Made by a program: the position numbers and the translations under genes. Below are positions 48,213-58,581 of a stretch of DNA of 64,000 nucleotides, in pieces. The notes beneath the pieces are model-generated. The model did no database searches. It was not told the origin of the DNA and saw only the letters and a list, made by a program, of their open reading frames with translations. Numbering within the stretch: the stretch's first letter is position 1; every line of letters begins with the position of its first letter. Source of the DNA: Bacteroidales bacterium (GTDB lineage: Bacteria; Bacteroidota; Bacteroidia; Bacteroidales; UBA1715); assembly GCA_016714605.1 (NCBI GenBank), contig JADKDL010000004.1:124001-188000 (forward strand). The letters run 5' to 3'.

Positions 48213-51200
48213 ATGATTCCAGTATTTCTCTCATTTGAAGGTATATATTCGTATCAACAAAAGCAAATTATAGATTTTACTTCGCTTACTAATGTAGGTC
48301 TTTTTGGTATTTTTGGTGCTACCGGTAGTGGTAAATCAACGATTCTCGATGCTATTACCTTTGCACTTTATGGAGAAATAGAAAGACTCAACAGCAGAGA
48401 AGCTCGTATGTATAATATGATGAATCTGCGATCTAATGAATTGCATATAGACTTTCATTTCAAAGTACAAGAATCTCTCTATAAGTTTACCGTTGATGCA
48501 AAGCGCAACAAGAAAAAATTTGAAGAAACTCCTAAGTTTGAACGTGTAGCATTTAAATTTCAAGACAATCAATGGATTGCTTTAGAATCAGCAAATGCCG
48601 AACAGATTATAGGTTTAAGTTATAAGAATTTTAAACGAACGGTTATAATTCCCCAAGGGCAGTTTATGGAGTTTATTTCATTGCCTTCTGCCGAGAGAAT
48701 GATAATGATAAAAGAATTATTTAATCTCGAACAGTTCGATTTGGCAGCACCTACCTCTGTTCTTGATAAAATGAACGATGAAAATTTATATACTTTAAAA
48801 GGAAAATCAGATCAGCTCGGCGAAATAAATATTGAAGATATTGAATCTTTGAAAATTAAGATTCAACAGACCGAAGAGCTTATTAAGACTAAAGAAGTTG
48901 AATTTGCTGATGTTTCAAAGAAAAAGAAAGAATTTGATGAAATTCTTTCTAAAACTGAAAAATTCAATGTACTTACAGCTCAATATCTGCAATATAATGA
49001 AAAAACAGAAGAGATAAACACTCTTGAACAGTCGTGCAATGACTATGAATACTGCTTGGTGCATTTCAAAGATTTATTGGTGCGGATAACTGAATCTGAG
49101 AAAATTATAACTCAAACCTCAGAATCTATAACTGCTACACAAAAGAATCGCGAAATAATTAAAACTAAATTACTAGAAAAGGAAATTGAATTCAAAAACA
49201 AAGAGGTTCTGGTAGCACAACATCAGAATAAAGAAAATCTTATTTCAGATTTTAAAATAGTGCTTTCATTATTATCTATTTATAAGCAATTAGATATTGA
49301 AAAAAAACGCATCCCCGTATCTGAAAAAGCTATTGAGGATGTGAAAGTAAAACACAATAGTTTAGTTGAAAAATACTCGGAAATAAAGCAAAATCTAGCC
49401 CTATTAAAAAATAAAAATATAGATTTAGTTCAGTTACATGCTCGTAAAATTAAGTTTTCTGAGTTTGAAATTTTAAATAAGGAAAATAACTCTCAAAAAT
49501 CTGAATTTGATAAGAGACAACGTGCTCTGAAAGAAAAAAAAGAGAAGCTTTCTGCTATTGTAAGCAATTATTCTATTGATTCTAGTGCTGATTTTACAGT
49601 ATTAATAATTAAAGAATTAATTCATACTATAGAGCATGAGATTATTGCTTTACAAGAAAGTATTATAAAAAAAGAAGCAGAACTCAATACTCATAGGGTA
49701 CAGGTAGAAATTAAAAAAATTGCTTATGAACTCAAAGAAGGACAGGCTTGTCCGGTTTGTGGCTCATTAACTCATCCGGCAACAAAGAGTTTGCATGAAA
49801 TTTCTACCGAAGTATTGTTGTTAGAGAAGGAGATTGAATCCTTTAATAGTAATCTTAATCAGCATAAAAAAAATCAAAAAGAAGTAGAAGTTCTTTGGAG
49901 TGAAGTAGAACTTTCTGAAGGATTCTAAAAGAAAAGTCAGGTAATTTAGATGAGCTCTCTAAAAAGTTAAATACTTTAGAAACTGACTTAAAAGGATATG
50001 ATTTAACTGATATTAATCAAAAGATACATGAAGCAGAAACCGATTCTACTACTATAAAAGAACTTGAAAAACAGATGGATATAATTTTGGAACAACAATC
50101 TGAAATGAAGAATCTGGAAATAAAATATACACAAGCCCAACAGAAAATTCTACACGATATTACACGGTTAGAAGCCGAATCTAATACCTTAAAATCTGGT
50201 TTCAAACAAATCCAATTTTCTGATGAATTACTTAATAAAAATACAAGCGAAATAGAATTGGAAATTGCTCAATTATTGAGTCAAATTTCACAAGAAAAGA
50301 AAGATTTTCTTAAAATTACAGAAGAACTATCAAGCTTTCAAAAAGAATTGATTATACTAGAAGAAAAATTCAAACATGAGTCAAAATTGTATGCCGATGA
50401 AGTGAAAAAACATGAAGCGTATCAGTCCGAACGTGATAAAAAAATAACAGAATCGGTATTTACTTCTGTCGAGCAAATTAATAAAATACTATCTAATCAA
50501 ATTCAAGTAGTTGAAGAACGCAGAAAAATAGCATCATTTCGTGAATCTTTGGTAGCTCTAAATGTTCAACTTACTGAATTAAAAACAAGTATTGATGCTT
50601 TTGATTACAAGAAAGATTTGCATGAAACAATTAATATGCAATTTGCCTCCCTCATGTCTGAGTTGGAATTACAGAAACAAACATTGATGCAAAATACATT
50701 TTTATGTAAAGAAAAGGAACTAGCATTTCAAGCAAGAAAGCAAATTATAAAGCAAATAACTGAATTGGAGGAGCGTAAAGCTAATCTGGATACAATGAGA
50801 AAATTATTTACAGCAAATGGTTTTGTAAATTATGTATCAACTATATATCTTCAAAATTTATGTTCGGTTGCCAATGAAAGATTTCTTAAATTCACCAAAA
50901 ACACATTGAAGATTGAATTAAATGCCGAAAATAATTTCAATGTTAGAGACTTTATGAATGAAGGTAAGCTCAGAAGCATAAAAACACTATCGGGCGGACA
51001 ATCTTTTCAGGCCGCTTTATCGTTGGCATTGGCTCTTTCTAGTTCACTTATTCAAAGTGGAAAAAAAGAACCCGATTTCTTCTTTATTGACGAAGGTTTT
51101 GGCTCGCAAGATAAAGCTTCGCTTCAAATAGTGCTTGAAACCTTGCGTTCACTGCAAAAAGAAGGTAAAATAGTAGGTATTATTTCGCATGTTGAGGAGT

Positions 51201-51274
51201 TGAAAGAGGAAATAACCTCATTTATTTCTGCACAAAAGGACGATTATCAAGGTAGCTATATTATTCAATCATAA
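48213..51274 (+). CDS. sbcC: Exonuclease subunit SbcC (Rad50-like ATPase), frameshifted
   Basis: 1020 residues after repair. Walker A is FGATGSGKSTILDAI at the start, long coiled coils follow, the zinc hook is CPVC near residue 513 (GQACPVCGSLTHP), and the ABC signature LSGGQSFQAALSLALALS and Walker B FFFIDEGFGSQD are at the C-terminus. The frame breaks near 49922: one A missing in 'gaaggattc', without which a TAA at 49926-49928 ends it. It processes DNA ends and hairpins with the nuclease SbcD, but sbcD is not in the window. Confidence 0.92.
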
Positions 51275-51333
51275 AGATTAAATATAGGCAGCATATTCTA
51301 AAATACATTTTCAGGAATATTTTACCCATTCTA

Positions 51334-51600
51334 TTATTTGACTGCGTAAATGAGTAAGCTAACAATTAAACTCAATAAAGATGCAGCACCGGTAAATATA
51401 GCAATCGTAGCCATTCCCATAGCGGCAAATCCGCGGTAACTTCTACTGTTCTTAGCCGCAATAAGTAATATTATTGTAGTAGAACCGAGTACTATTGTTG
51501 GCATAAAGTAAACAATAGTACTATCTGATGCAATTGCAAGTATAACGGTAAGTATTACAGGCAAAAACCCCAAACCTACAAGTGTTTGTTTATCTCTCAA
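51334..51600 (-). CDS. Small hypothetical membrane protein
   Basis: 88 residues, almost entirely hydrophobic with about three membrane helices (residues 8-25, 30-48 and 60-86). The charged segment KNSRSYRGFAAMG lies in a loop. I do not recognise a family. It reads toward sbcC on the opposite strand; no terminator hairpin is visible between them. Confidence 0.6.
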   Translation of the reverse strand: MRDKQTLVGLGFLPVILTVILAIASDSTIVYFMPTIVLGSTTIILLIAAKNSRSYRGFAAMGMATIAIFTGAASLLSLIVSLLIYAVK

Positions 51601-52012
51601 ATCTCTTTATTTTAAAGTGTTTTATGAATTGGAATCTAAAGTAAATAAAATTCGCGAATTTTCCACAAAAAATATAGTTTCATAAATAAGCTTAAGAAAG
51701 CTATCATATAATCATTAATTGATTTTAAGAGCTTGTTTTTTCTTTTTACATTTGATAAATTTAAGATAGGTGGGAGTAGGGTGTGTTTTTCAACATCCTA
51801 TAATTCTCGAAAAAAGAGGTTGCAAATATGGATAATGCTAAGATAGAAGTAATTCAAAATTATCGAAATAAAATTTTATCTGCTATTTTTTTTTAAAACT
51901 TCCAAGCACTTGAAAAAATTAAAAAACTTAAAAAATAATTATAATTAGTAGAGTTATCTAAGAAAGCTCACAACAAAAAAATATATTTGTAAAAAAATCC
52001 TTAATTTTAATC
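51601..52012. other. Intergenic region between small membrane genes
   Basis: 412 AT-rich bases. TATATTTG at 51982-51989 is an exact -7 box 24 bases before the ATG at 52013, without a -33 match. An ATG at 51828 opens a 22-codon frame that could be part of a short frameshifted peptide; I do not call it. Confidence 0.45.
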
Positions 52013-52438
52013 ATGAGTTTTACTGTAAATTTTATAAAAGCAAAATTATTTTATAACCTTCTCATTGTTGCTGGAGGCTTGATACCATTTATTTATTATC
52101 AGGATAAAATGCCAAATCCCATAATAATGGATGTTCTTTATGTCATAGTTGCCATTTATTGCATTTGGACTATATTTTCCTATTTCAGAATGTATAAACC
52201 GGCATTAATCGTTACCGATGATAGAATTATTGATAACACCAATATTTTCAAACAAAATAGAATATTTCTGAAAGCAGATATTAGTAAAATAAGATTAGAA
52301 CATAAGTTTACCAGAATGGTGAATTACCAGTATGTTGAAATAGAAATTCATAGAAAATATATTTCAATCTATGGTGATAATTTATCGTTGACGGTAAATG
52401 AAATTTTCGATAAACTTACCCTTTGGAAGGAACAATAG
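52013..52438 (+). CDS. Hypothetical membrane protein with PH-like C-terminal domain
   Basis: 141 residues: two membrane helices (about residues 14-27 and 38-58), then a beta-rich segment (ALIVTDDRIIDNTNIF through LEHKFTRMVNYQYVEIEIHRKYISIYGD) like bacterial PH-type domains. The same layout recurs in the gene at 58582, although identity is low. The function is unknown. Confidence 0.65.
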   Translation: MSFTVNFIKAKLFYNLLIVAGGLIPFIYYQDKMPNPIIMDVLYVIVAIYCIWTIFSYFRMYKPALIVTDDRIIDNTNIFKQNRIFLKADISKIRLEHKFTRMVNYQYVEIEIHRKYISIYGDNLSLTVNEIFDKLTLWKEQ

Positions 52439-52511
52439 AATAGAAGTTTTTTATTTTGTAGAAATACGAACAATTAAATCATATTATTATTAACATTAAA
52501 TTCTAAAAGTA

Positions 52512-53978
52512 ATGGTTAAACATATATTTCTTGTTGTTTTTATATTGATTCAAATACAACTTTTTTCTCAAGATTCTATTCAAAATTTAACTAAAAACAC
52601 TGTAGTTACCAATGGTTCTGTAATTATTAATGGCAAACCCATTGCATATACTGCTACTACAGGTTATTTGAAATACATTGATAATACCGGTAAACATACT
52701 GCAAATATGTTTTTCGTTTATTATTCAAAAAATGGTGTGACAGATATTAGCAAAAGACCAATAACTTATGCCTTCAATGGTGGTCCGGGTTCTACATCAG
52801 TTTGGTTGCATTTGGGTGCATTGGGACCAAAACGAATAAAAATGTCTGAACTTGGAGATGCACTTACACCTCCTTATGAACTTATAAATAATGAATACAG
52901 TTGGTTAGATTTGACAGACATTGTGTTTATTGACCCGGTAGGAACCGGATTTTCACAAGCTGAGAAGAATGAAAAATCTACCGACTTTTATGGATACGAT
53001 AATGATGTAATGGCTGTAAGTGAATTTATTAGATTGTTTACAAATTCATATAAACGATGGAGTTCACCTAAGTATTTGGTAGGAGAGAGCTATGGTACCA
53101 CCATAGCAGTTGGAATTACAAAGTATCTGATAGATGAATATGGTATGTATTTGAATGGTATTTCGCTCGTTTCATGTGCTCTTACATTCCAAACATTCAG
53201 AGAAGTTTATGGAAATGATTTACCTTATATCTGTAGTTTACCTGCATTTACCGCTACAGCCTTGTATCACAATAAGTTGAATGTTTCATTATCAACAAAT
53301 ATTAAAGAAACAATTGCTAAAGCCGAAGATTTTGCCCTAAATGGTTATGCCACTGCATTATTAAAAGCAGATTTACTTTCACCTGAAAAGAAAATGGATA
53401 TTGCTAAACAATATGCTGAATTTACCGGATTAAATGCCGATTATATTTATAATAGTAATTTGAGAGTTCCTTCGTATCGTTTCAGAAAAGAGTTACTTAG
53501 AGATAAAGGTATTTCTGTAGGCAGATTTGACAGTAGATTAACAATACATCAAGAAGATTTAATTACCGATTATGAATCTAATGACCCTTCATATCATAGA
53601 ATTATGGCTGCATTTGGTACTTCATTTAATGCGTATGTGAGAAACGAGTTACAGTATACCAACAATTTGCCATTCAAGGTTTTAAGTGATGTTCATCCTT
53701 GGAAATTTGGCGATGGAAAATTCCTTGATGTTACCGGAGATTTAAGAGAGTCTATTATAAAAAATCCTGCTATGAAAGTATGGGTAGCAAATGGAATATA
53801 TGACTTAGCAACTACATATTTTAGTACAGAATATGCAATTCACCATTTAAATTTACCACTTGATTTGAAACCTAATCTTTCAAAAACATACTATATGGCC
53901 GGACACATGATGTATTTACACACTCCGTCTCTTATTGAATTTAAAAAAGATGCTGTAAACTTCTACAATGAAAAATAA
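52512..53978 (+). CDS. Secreted S10-family serine carboxypeptidase-like protein
   Basis: 488 residues with a signal peptide (cut near FSQ, residue 20). The alpha/beta-hydrolase active site is S193 in GESYG, with the oxyanion segment NGGPGSTS at about 89-96, Asp in ANGIYDLAT and His in AGHMMYLH near the C-terminus. Carboxypeptidases of this family remove C-terminal residues, often at acidic pH. The stop overlaps the start of the M50 gene by 11 bases, so the two are translationally coupled. Confidence 0.88.
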   Translation: MVKHIFLVVFILIQIQLFSQDSIQNLTKNTVVTNGSVIINGKPIAYTATTGYLKYIDNTGKHTANMFFVYYSKNGVTDISKRPITYAFNGGPGSTSVWLHLGALGPKRIKMSELGDALTPPYELINNEYSWLDLTDIVFIDPVGTGFSQAEKNEKSTDFYGYDNDVMAVSEFIRLFTNSYKRWSSPKYLVGESYGTTIAVGITKYLIDEYGMYLNGISLVSCALTFQTFREVYGNDLPYICSLPAFTATALYHNKLNVSLSTNIKETIAKAEDFALNGYATALLKADLLSPEKKMDIAKQYAEFTGLNADYIYNSNLRVPSYRFRKELLRDKGISVGRFDSRLTIHQEDLITDYESNDPSYHRIMAAFGTSFNAYVRNELQYTNNLPFKVLSDVHPWKFGDGKFLDVTGDLRESIIKNPAMKVWVANGIYDLATTYFSTEYAIHHLNLPLDLKPNLSKTYYMAGHMMYLHTPSLIEFKKDAVNFYNEK

Positions 53979-54630
53979 ACTTATTGCTGCATTATTTATA
54001 GTCGTTATTTATTTGGCTATTAAGTATTTGTTTCCTCCTTTTATGATAGTCATGTATCCAGTTGTGTTGCTGGTAACATTTTTACATGAATTTGGTCATG
54101 CTTTTTTTGCAGTGATAACCGGTGGTAGTGTAGATGCAATTCAAATAAATGCCAATGGTGGCGGATTTGCAATGATTTCAGGAGGTTTTGCTCCACTGGT
54201 TTTATTAGGTGGGTATGTTGGTTCTGCTATTTTCGGAAATTTGCTGTTTTATATAGGTGTTAAAATGCCTCGTTCTTCAGTTGGAATGTTGCTGTTTCTA
54301 AGTTTGATAATGATTTTTGTATCTTTATATTGGTTCAACTCATTATTTACCACTGCTTTACTTTTCTTTTTTGCATTTATTTTTATTTTTATAGCCGTTA
54401 AGAAACCTACCATATCATCATATTTACTTATGATATTGGGATTGTTGTCGGTTATTTATATATTAGAAGATTATAAAGTTGGTCCATCATCAGATATTCA
54501 TAAGTTTAGTCAAATATTTGTATTTATACCTGAACAAATATGGATGTTTGTTTTTCTGTTTATTGTGCTGTTTATAACCTATTTAAATATTAAGACAATT
54601 ATAAGACAGTCGGGTGGAGATAAAAGCTAG
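53968..54630 (+). CDS. M50 family membrane metallopeptidase-like protein
   Basis: 220 residues with about six membrane segments. The zinc motif HExxH is H40-E41-F-G-H44 in FLHEFGHAFFAVITGG. This matches the M50B group, which cleaves membrane-embedded proteins or acts as an integral peptidase of unknown substrate. The second zinc-ligand motif (NxxPD-like) is not obvious, so activity is uncertain. It overlaps the S10 gene and precedes the GH9 gene by 78 bases. Confidence 0.78.
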   Translation: MKNKLIAALFIVVIYLAIKYLFPPFMIVMYPVVLLVTFLHEFGHAFFAVITGGSVDAIQINANGGGFAMISGGFAPLVLLGGYVGSAIFGNLLFYIGVKMPRSSVGMLLFLSLIMIFVSLYWFNSLFTTALLFFFAFIFIFIAVKKPTISSYLLMILGLLSVIYILEDYKVGPSSDIHKFSQIFVFIPEQIWMFVFLFIVLFITYLNIKTIIRQSGGDKS

Positions 54631-54708
54631 AGCTGTATTTATTCTCCATATTTAAGTATATTTGTATATGTTAAACAAAATCAAAATAATTTCTAAAAAC
54701 CAAAAAGT

Positions 54709-56490
54709 ATGAAGGGTATTTTTACAATTACACGTATTGGCATTTTCTTTTATCTTTTATCGCTGTTTTCATGTAAGACAGAAAGCTGTGATAAATCGTT
54801 TTTGAAAGATGAATTAAATGGTCATGAATTTATTAGACTAAATCAAGTTGGGTATTTTTCTGGAAGCATCAAAAAGTTTGCGGTCGTAGAAACAGGTTCA
54901 TCAGAATTTTTCATATATGATACTACCGGAAAAGAAGTATATAAAGGTCTGTTAAAAGATGAAGGTCATTGGGCTCCGTCTAACGAAAATATAAAAACAG
55001 GCGATTTTACCGATTTTATACAATTAGGCAAATATACTATATATGTACCCGGAAAAGGAAGATCTTATGCTTTTGAAATATCTAACGATTTATATACCAA
55101 CTCATTAACAAGATCTTTGAAAACATATTATTTTCAAAGAGCATCGTTAGAATTGGAAGAAAAATTTGCAGGCATATACAAAAGACCACTCGGACAACCT
55201 GATACTATGGTTTATTTCCATAATACAACAGGTGTGAAGGAAGTTAAGGGTAAAAGATTGTCTAAAAATGGTTCAAAGGGCTGGTATGATGCAGGCGATT
55301 TAAATAAATATATTGTAAATGCGGGTGTAACCGTAGGAATGATGTATGTGATGTACAATAATTATCAAACACTATTTCAAGATTCGCAATTAAACATACC
55401 GGAAAGTGGAAATGGGGTGAGCGATTTACTTGATGAAATAAGATGGGAAATGGATTGGGTACTTACCATGCAAGATCCCGATGGTGGTGTTTATCATAAA
55501 TTGAGTGAACTAGATTGGCAGTGGGCTGTTATGCCTCATATGTGGAACGATAAAGAGCGTTTCTTCATTGGTAAATCTACCGCTTCTGCTCTTAACTTTG
55601 TGAGTATGTGTGCAATGACTGCTAGAGTTTTCAGAAACGTTGATTCTGCTTATGCAAATAAAAATCTTGCTGCTGCAAAAAAAGCTTGGGACTGGTCTAT
55701 GAAAAATCCTAACGTTCTAGCTATTGATGGGTATGGTGTAAATTCTGGCGCTTATGACGATAAAGATTTAAAAGACGAGTTTGTTTGGGCTGCATCAGAA
55801 ATGTATGTAACGACCAGTGAACAAGTATATTTAGAATATTTAAATGCAAATATTTTCAATCCTAAATTTGAAGTTTGTGCTTGGAGAACTTTTATGAGTA
55901 ATATTGGTTACTATTCGCTACTTTCTAATGAAAGTAAATTGGAACAAAGTAAAAAAGATAAAATTAAGAATGATTTTATTGCTTTAGCAAATAATTTGGT
56001 AGATACAGTAAATGCAAGTCCTTACGGATTACCTAGCTCAATTTTTGAATGGGGTTCTAATAGTGAAATGCTTAATAGAGCAATTCTAATAAGTTTTGCT
56101 TATGAACTTACAAAAGATAAGAAGTATCTAGATGCTACTGTTCGAATGATGGATTATATTTTAGGAAATAATGCAATAGGTATAACCTATGTAACCGGTG
56201 AAGGTAGCAACTATCCGCTAAGACCGCACCACAGACAGTGTTTTGCCGATGGTATTGATGAACCTATACCAGGCTTTTTGGTTGGTGGACCTAACTTCAA
56301 ACGTGAAGATGATGTTGATAAACATTGCCCTTCTTGCAAAACAGATTATTTGAAAGAATTTCCTGCTACTTCTTATGTAGATCATTTTCATAGTTATGCT
56401 TCAAACGAAGTAACTATTAACTGGAATGCGTCTTATGCTTATATTTTAAGTGTGATACAAGCTCATAAAGATGAATTGATAAAAAAATAA
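54709..56490 (+). CDS. GH9 cellulase/endoglucanase lipoprotein
   Basis: 593 residues. Lipobox LLSLFSC with Cys22 marks a lipoprotein. An N-terminal Ig-like CelD domain (LNQVGYFSGSIKKFAVVE) spans about residues 40-125, and the (alpha/alpha)6 GH9 domain follows. Catalytic residues are the Asp pair D194/D197 in GWYDAGDLNKY and the general acid Glu in SNEVTINWN near the C-terminus. It cleaves beta-1,4-glucans at the cell surface. No SusC/D partner is adjacent. Confidence 0.92.
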   Translation: MKGIFTITRIGIFFYLLSLFSCKTESCDKSFLKDELNGHEFIRLNQVGYFSGSIKKFAVVETGSSEFFIYDTTGKEVYKGLLKDEGHWAPSNENIKTGDFTDFIQLGKYTIYVPGKGRSYAFEISNDLYTNSLTRSLKTYYFQRASLELEEKFAGIYKRPLGQPDTMVYFHNTTGVKEVKGKRLSKNGSKGWYDAGDLNKYIVNAGVTVGMMYVMYNNYQTLFQDSQLNIPESGNGVSDLLDEIRWEMDWVLTMQDPDGGVYHKLSELDWQWAVMPHMWNDKERFFIGKSTASALNFVSMCAMTARVFRNVDSAYANKNLAAAKKAWDWSMKNPNVLAIDGYGVNSGAYDDKDLKDEFVWAASEMYVTTSEQVYLEYLNANIFNPKFEVCAWRTFMSNIGYYSLLSNESKLEQSKKDKIKNDFIALANNLVDTVNASPYGLPSSIFEWGSNSEMLNRAILISFAYELTKDKKYLDATVRMMDYILGNNAIGITYVTGEGSNYPLRPHHRQCFADGIDEPIPGFLVGGPNFKREDDVDKHCPSCKTDYLKEFPATSYVDHFHSYASNEVTINWNASYAYILSVIQAHKDELIKK

Positions 56491-56730
56491 GTGCATCAGG
56501 AAAATACTTTTTCTAGGTTAAACAATTTTTAAAAAGTCTTCATTTTCAATATGTAAGCGCTGGTTTGTTAAAAATTGAAAACTGTGAAATTGATGTTTAC
56601 TGAGATGTAAAAAAAAATATTAAAAAAAGATAAAAAAAATATGTAACGTTTGATTTTTTTGTTGTTTAAGGTTTCGAACCATTAATAGTCAATATCGTAT
56701 TTTTGTTTATTTTTTAGTTATTTTGCACGG
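56491..56730. other. Intergenic stretch between the GH9 gene and its terminator
   Basis: Of the roughly 306 bases before arfB, this part holds no gene. TATTTTTG at 56698-56705 matches the -7 box, 26 bases before the terminator hairpin. A promoter this close would yield only a very short RNA, so I treat the hairpin as the terminator of the GH9 transcript. Confidence 0.4.
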
Positions 56731-56764
56731 GAAGGAGAACTTTTTTTAAGGTTCTCCTTTTTTA
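56731..56764 (+). terminator. Terminator hairpin upstream of arfB
   Basis: AAGGAGAAC / GTTCTCCTT stem extended by T-A pairs inward, followed by a T run (56758-56763). It lies about 240 bases after the GH9 stop and 33 bases before arfB. Confidence 0.7.
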
Positions 56765-56796
56765 TTTCGTAATTTTGACCGCATAAATAAGTAATT

Positions 56797-57213
56797 ATGA
56801 GATTCTTTTCTGAAACTAGTATAAGTCTTTTGCCCGAATGTAGTTTTCAAACTGCTAGAAGTAGCGGGGCAGGAGGTCAAAACGTGAATAAGGTAAACAC
56901 AAAAGTAGAATTGCGGTTTTCAATAGAATTATCTAAAGTGCTATCTCTAGAAGAGAAAATGATTCTTTTGACAAAGCTAAAATCAAAATTAACTACCGAC
57001 AATTTTATAATTCTTACTTGCGAAACAACAAGATCTCAATTACAAAATAAAGAGTTGCTGATTGAAAAGTTTTATGCTCTAATCAATAGTTCATTAATTA
57101 TTAAGAAGAAAAGAAAACCTACAAAACCCACAAAAGCATCGAAAGAAAGACGAATAACCTTAAAAAAGAAAATTTCTGAAACGAAAAAACTACGTAATAA
57201 AAATATTACATAG
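56797..57213 (+). CDS. arfB: Alternative ribosome-rescue factor ArfB (YaeJ-like)
   Basis: 138 residues. The GGQ motif is at 26-28 (SSGAGGQNVNKVNTKVEL). A basic tail of about 30 residues rich in Lys (KKKRKPTKPTKASKERR) matches the mRNA-channel-binding tail of ArfB. It hydrolyses peptidyl-tRNA on ribosomes stalled without a stop codon. Confidence 0.93.
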   Translation: MRFFSETSISLLPECSFQTARSSGAGGQNVNKVNTKVELRFSIELSKVLSLEEKMILLTKLKSKLTTDNFIILTCETTRSQLQNKELLIEKFYALINSSLIIKKKRKPTKPTKASKERRITLKKKISETKKLRNKNIT

Positions 57214-57265
57214 TTTCTACTAATATGTGATTTTATCTATTGATAATATACTAAGACAGCCTTTT

Positions 57266-57967
57266 TTATTTATTTAGTTTCTTTGCAGTTTTAAATTTTT
57301 GCATACAGTAAAAACCTATATAAATAAAACTTATTATGGGTAATAGAATTAACCCTATAGTATATGCTAATGAAAAGGTTACAATTACTTTCCACACAAC
57401 AATTTTTGGCTTGATTTTTCCCAAATAGAAATATTCCCAAAACTGAGTATATTCTTTGTCTTTCAATATTTCAGGCAATTCGTTTTTCTTATAAGCCTCG
57501 TTTATTAAATTTGCAATAGCTTCTCCACATACTGCGCTTTTCACATCAGAATCATCATTTTTGGCATAATGAATTTTAATTCCAAACATGTAAAAAAGCC
57601 CAATACAGTATAAACCGGCAAGATTATATGAATATTGCTTTTTTGTAAAGTTGTCAGCTTCTGTAATTATAGCATCTATAACGCTATCGTCGAACTTATA
57701 ATCTACCCAAGAAAAGACATTTTCTTTCCCAGAATATCTGCCTGGCCATCTCATTTTACTATAACCCAAAGACGTTAGCTCAACTATATAAGAATTTTTA
57801 TTATCTGTTAATTTTAATACTATGTGAGGTTTTATTTCATCACACTTAATGTTTGAATTTTTTATACTATAATTTTTTCTAAATCCATATATTTTCAAGA
57901 AAACTTCTTGAACTGATGTAGTAAAAGATTTAGATTTATAAAGACCAACAATAACAGACTGAGACAC
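57266..57967 (-). CDS. Putative permuted NlpC/P60-like (YiiX-type) papain-fold protein with C-terminal membrane segment
   Basis: 233 residues. Order of features: H48 in KPHIVLKL followed by an acidic residue E63, a YxYxLxGL segment at 112-119, then C147 in SAVCGEAIANLINEA. That His-first, Cys-last order and the spacing resemble circularly permuted NlpC/P60 and YiiX-type papain-like folds. One or two membrane helices lie at about 190-222. This is a pattern match by eye, with no confident homolog. Such enzymes attack peptidoglycan or acyl groups. It stands alone. Confidence 0.45.
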   Translation of the reverse strand: MSQSVIVGLYKSKSFTTSVQEVFLKIYGFRKNYSIKNSNIKCDEIKPHIVLKLTDNKNSYIVELTSLGYSKMRWPGRYSGKENVFSWVDYKFDDSVIDAIITEADNFTKKQYSYNLAGLYCIGLFYMFGIKIHYAKNDDSDVKSAVCGEAIANLINEAYKKNELPEILKDKEYTQFWEYFYLGKIKPKIVVWKVIVTFSLAYTIGLILLPIISFIYIGFYCMQKFKTAKKLNK

Positions 57968-58198
57968 GATATGAAATTTTTTGCAAATGTATTTAAATAT
58001 TACAAACCCAAGAAATATTTATAGATCATTAATTTGTTGAAAATTTTGATTATTCAAATTTTTCAGAGGAGCGCAATGATTAAACTTCAAAATATATTAA
58101 AATCTAAATAGAATAATAAAGAATTGTAAATAATCACAAAATAATTTTTATAAAAATTCAAAACTTATATCTTTGCTTAAATTAAGGGTTAATCATAC

Positions 58199-58484
58199 AT
58201 GAATACATATATAAAAATTGCCTTTGTTTTGCATTTATTATATTCAATAATGATGTTTTTTTAATGACATTTTTCATTACCATATTCTTGGTATCGTTTT
58301 ATGTTCATTTACTTTTATTAATTTAGTAGGTATGTTGTTGATTATAAATAAAAAATCTGTAATTGGAGCTAAGGTATTCTTATATTCCAGTATTATTTTT
58401 ATACCTCTAGGTATAATTGGAATGATAGGAGCTAGAAAAATTATTGATGCAGATATTGAAGAAAAATTTTTAAATAAAAAATAA
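58199..58484 (+). CDS. Small membrane protein, frameshifted
   Basis: 94 residues after removing one T from the run of seven T at 58256-58262; unrepaired, the frame stops after MMFF. Three hydrophobic segments follow (IAFVLHLLYSIMMFF, ILGIVLCSFTFINLVGMLLII and FLYSSIIFIPLGIIGMIG). A TATCTTTG box at 58168-58175 is an exact -7 match 23 bases before the ATG. The family is unknown. It precedes the PH-like gene at 58582 in the same direction. Confidence 0.55.
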
Positions 58485-58581
58485 ATATGTTTCTAACATT
58501 AAACATTTTCAAGGGTTTACATTTTTTGAGAATGAAGTTGTAAGAGATGCCCAAAGCTATAATAATCAAAACTAAATTAAA

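Noticed and set aside
7306..51274. Programmed frameshifting as an explanation of the broken genes
   Set aside because: The sites share no slippery heptamer or downstream stimulator, both missing and extra bases occur, and genes such as uvrA, trxB and sbcC are not known to use it.
51828..51897. A 22-codon ATG frame before the gene at 52013
   Set aside because: Very short, ends in a T run, and extension through a supposed frame break gives only Lys-rich sequence with no recognisable family.
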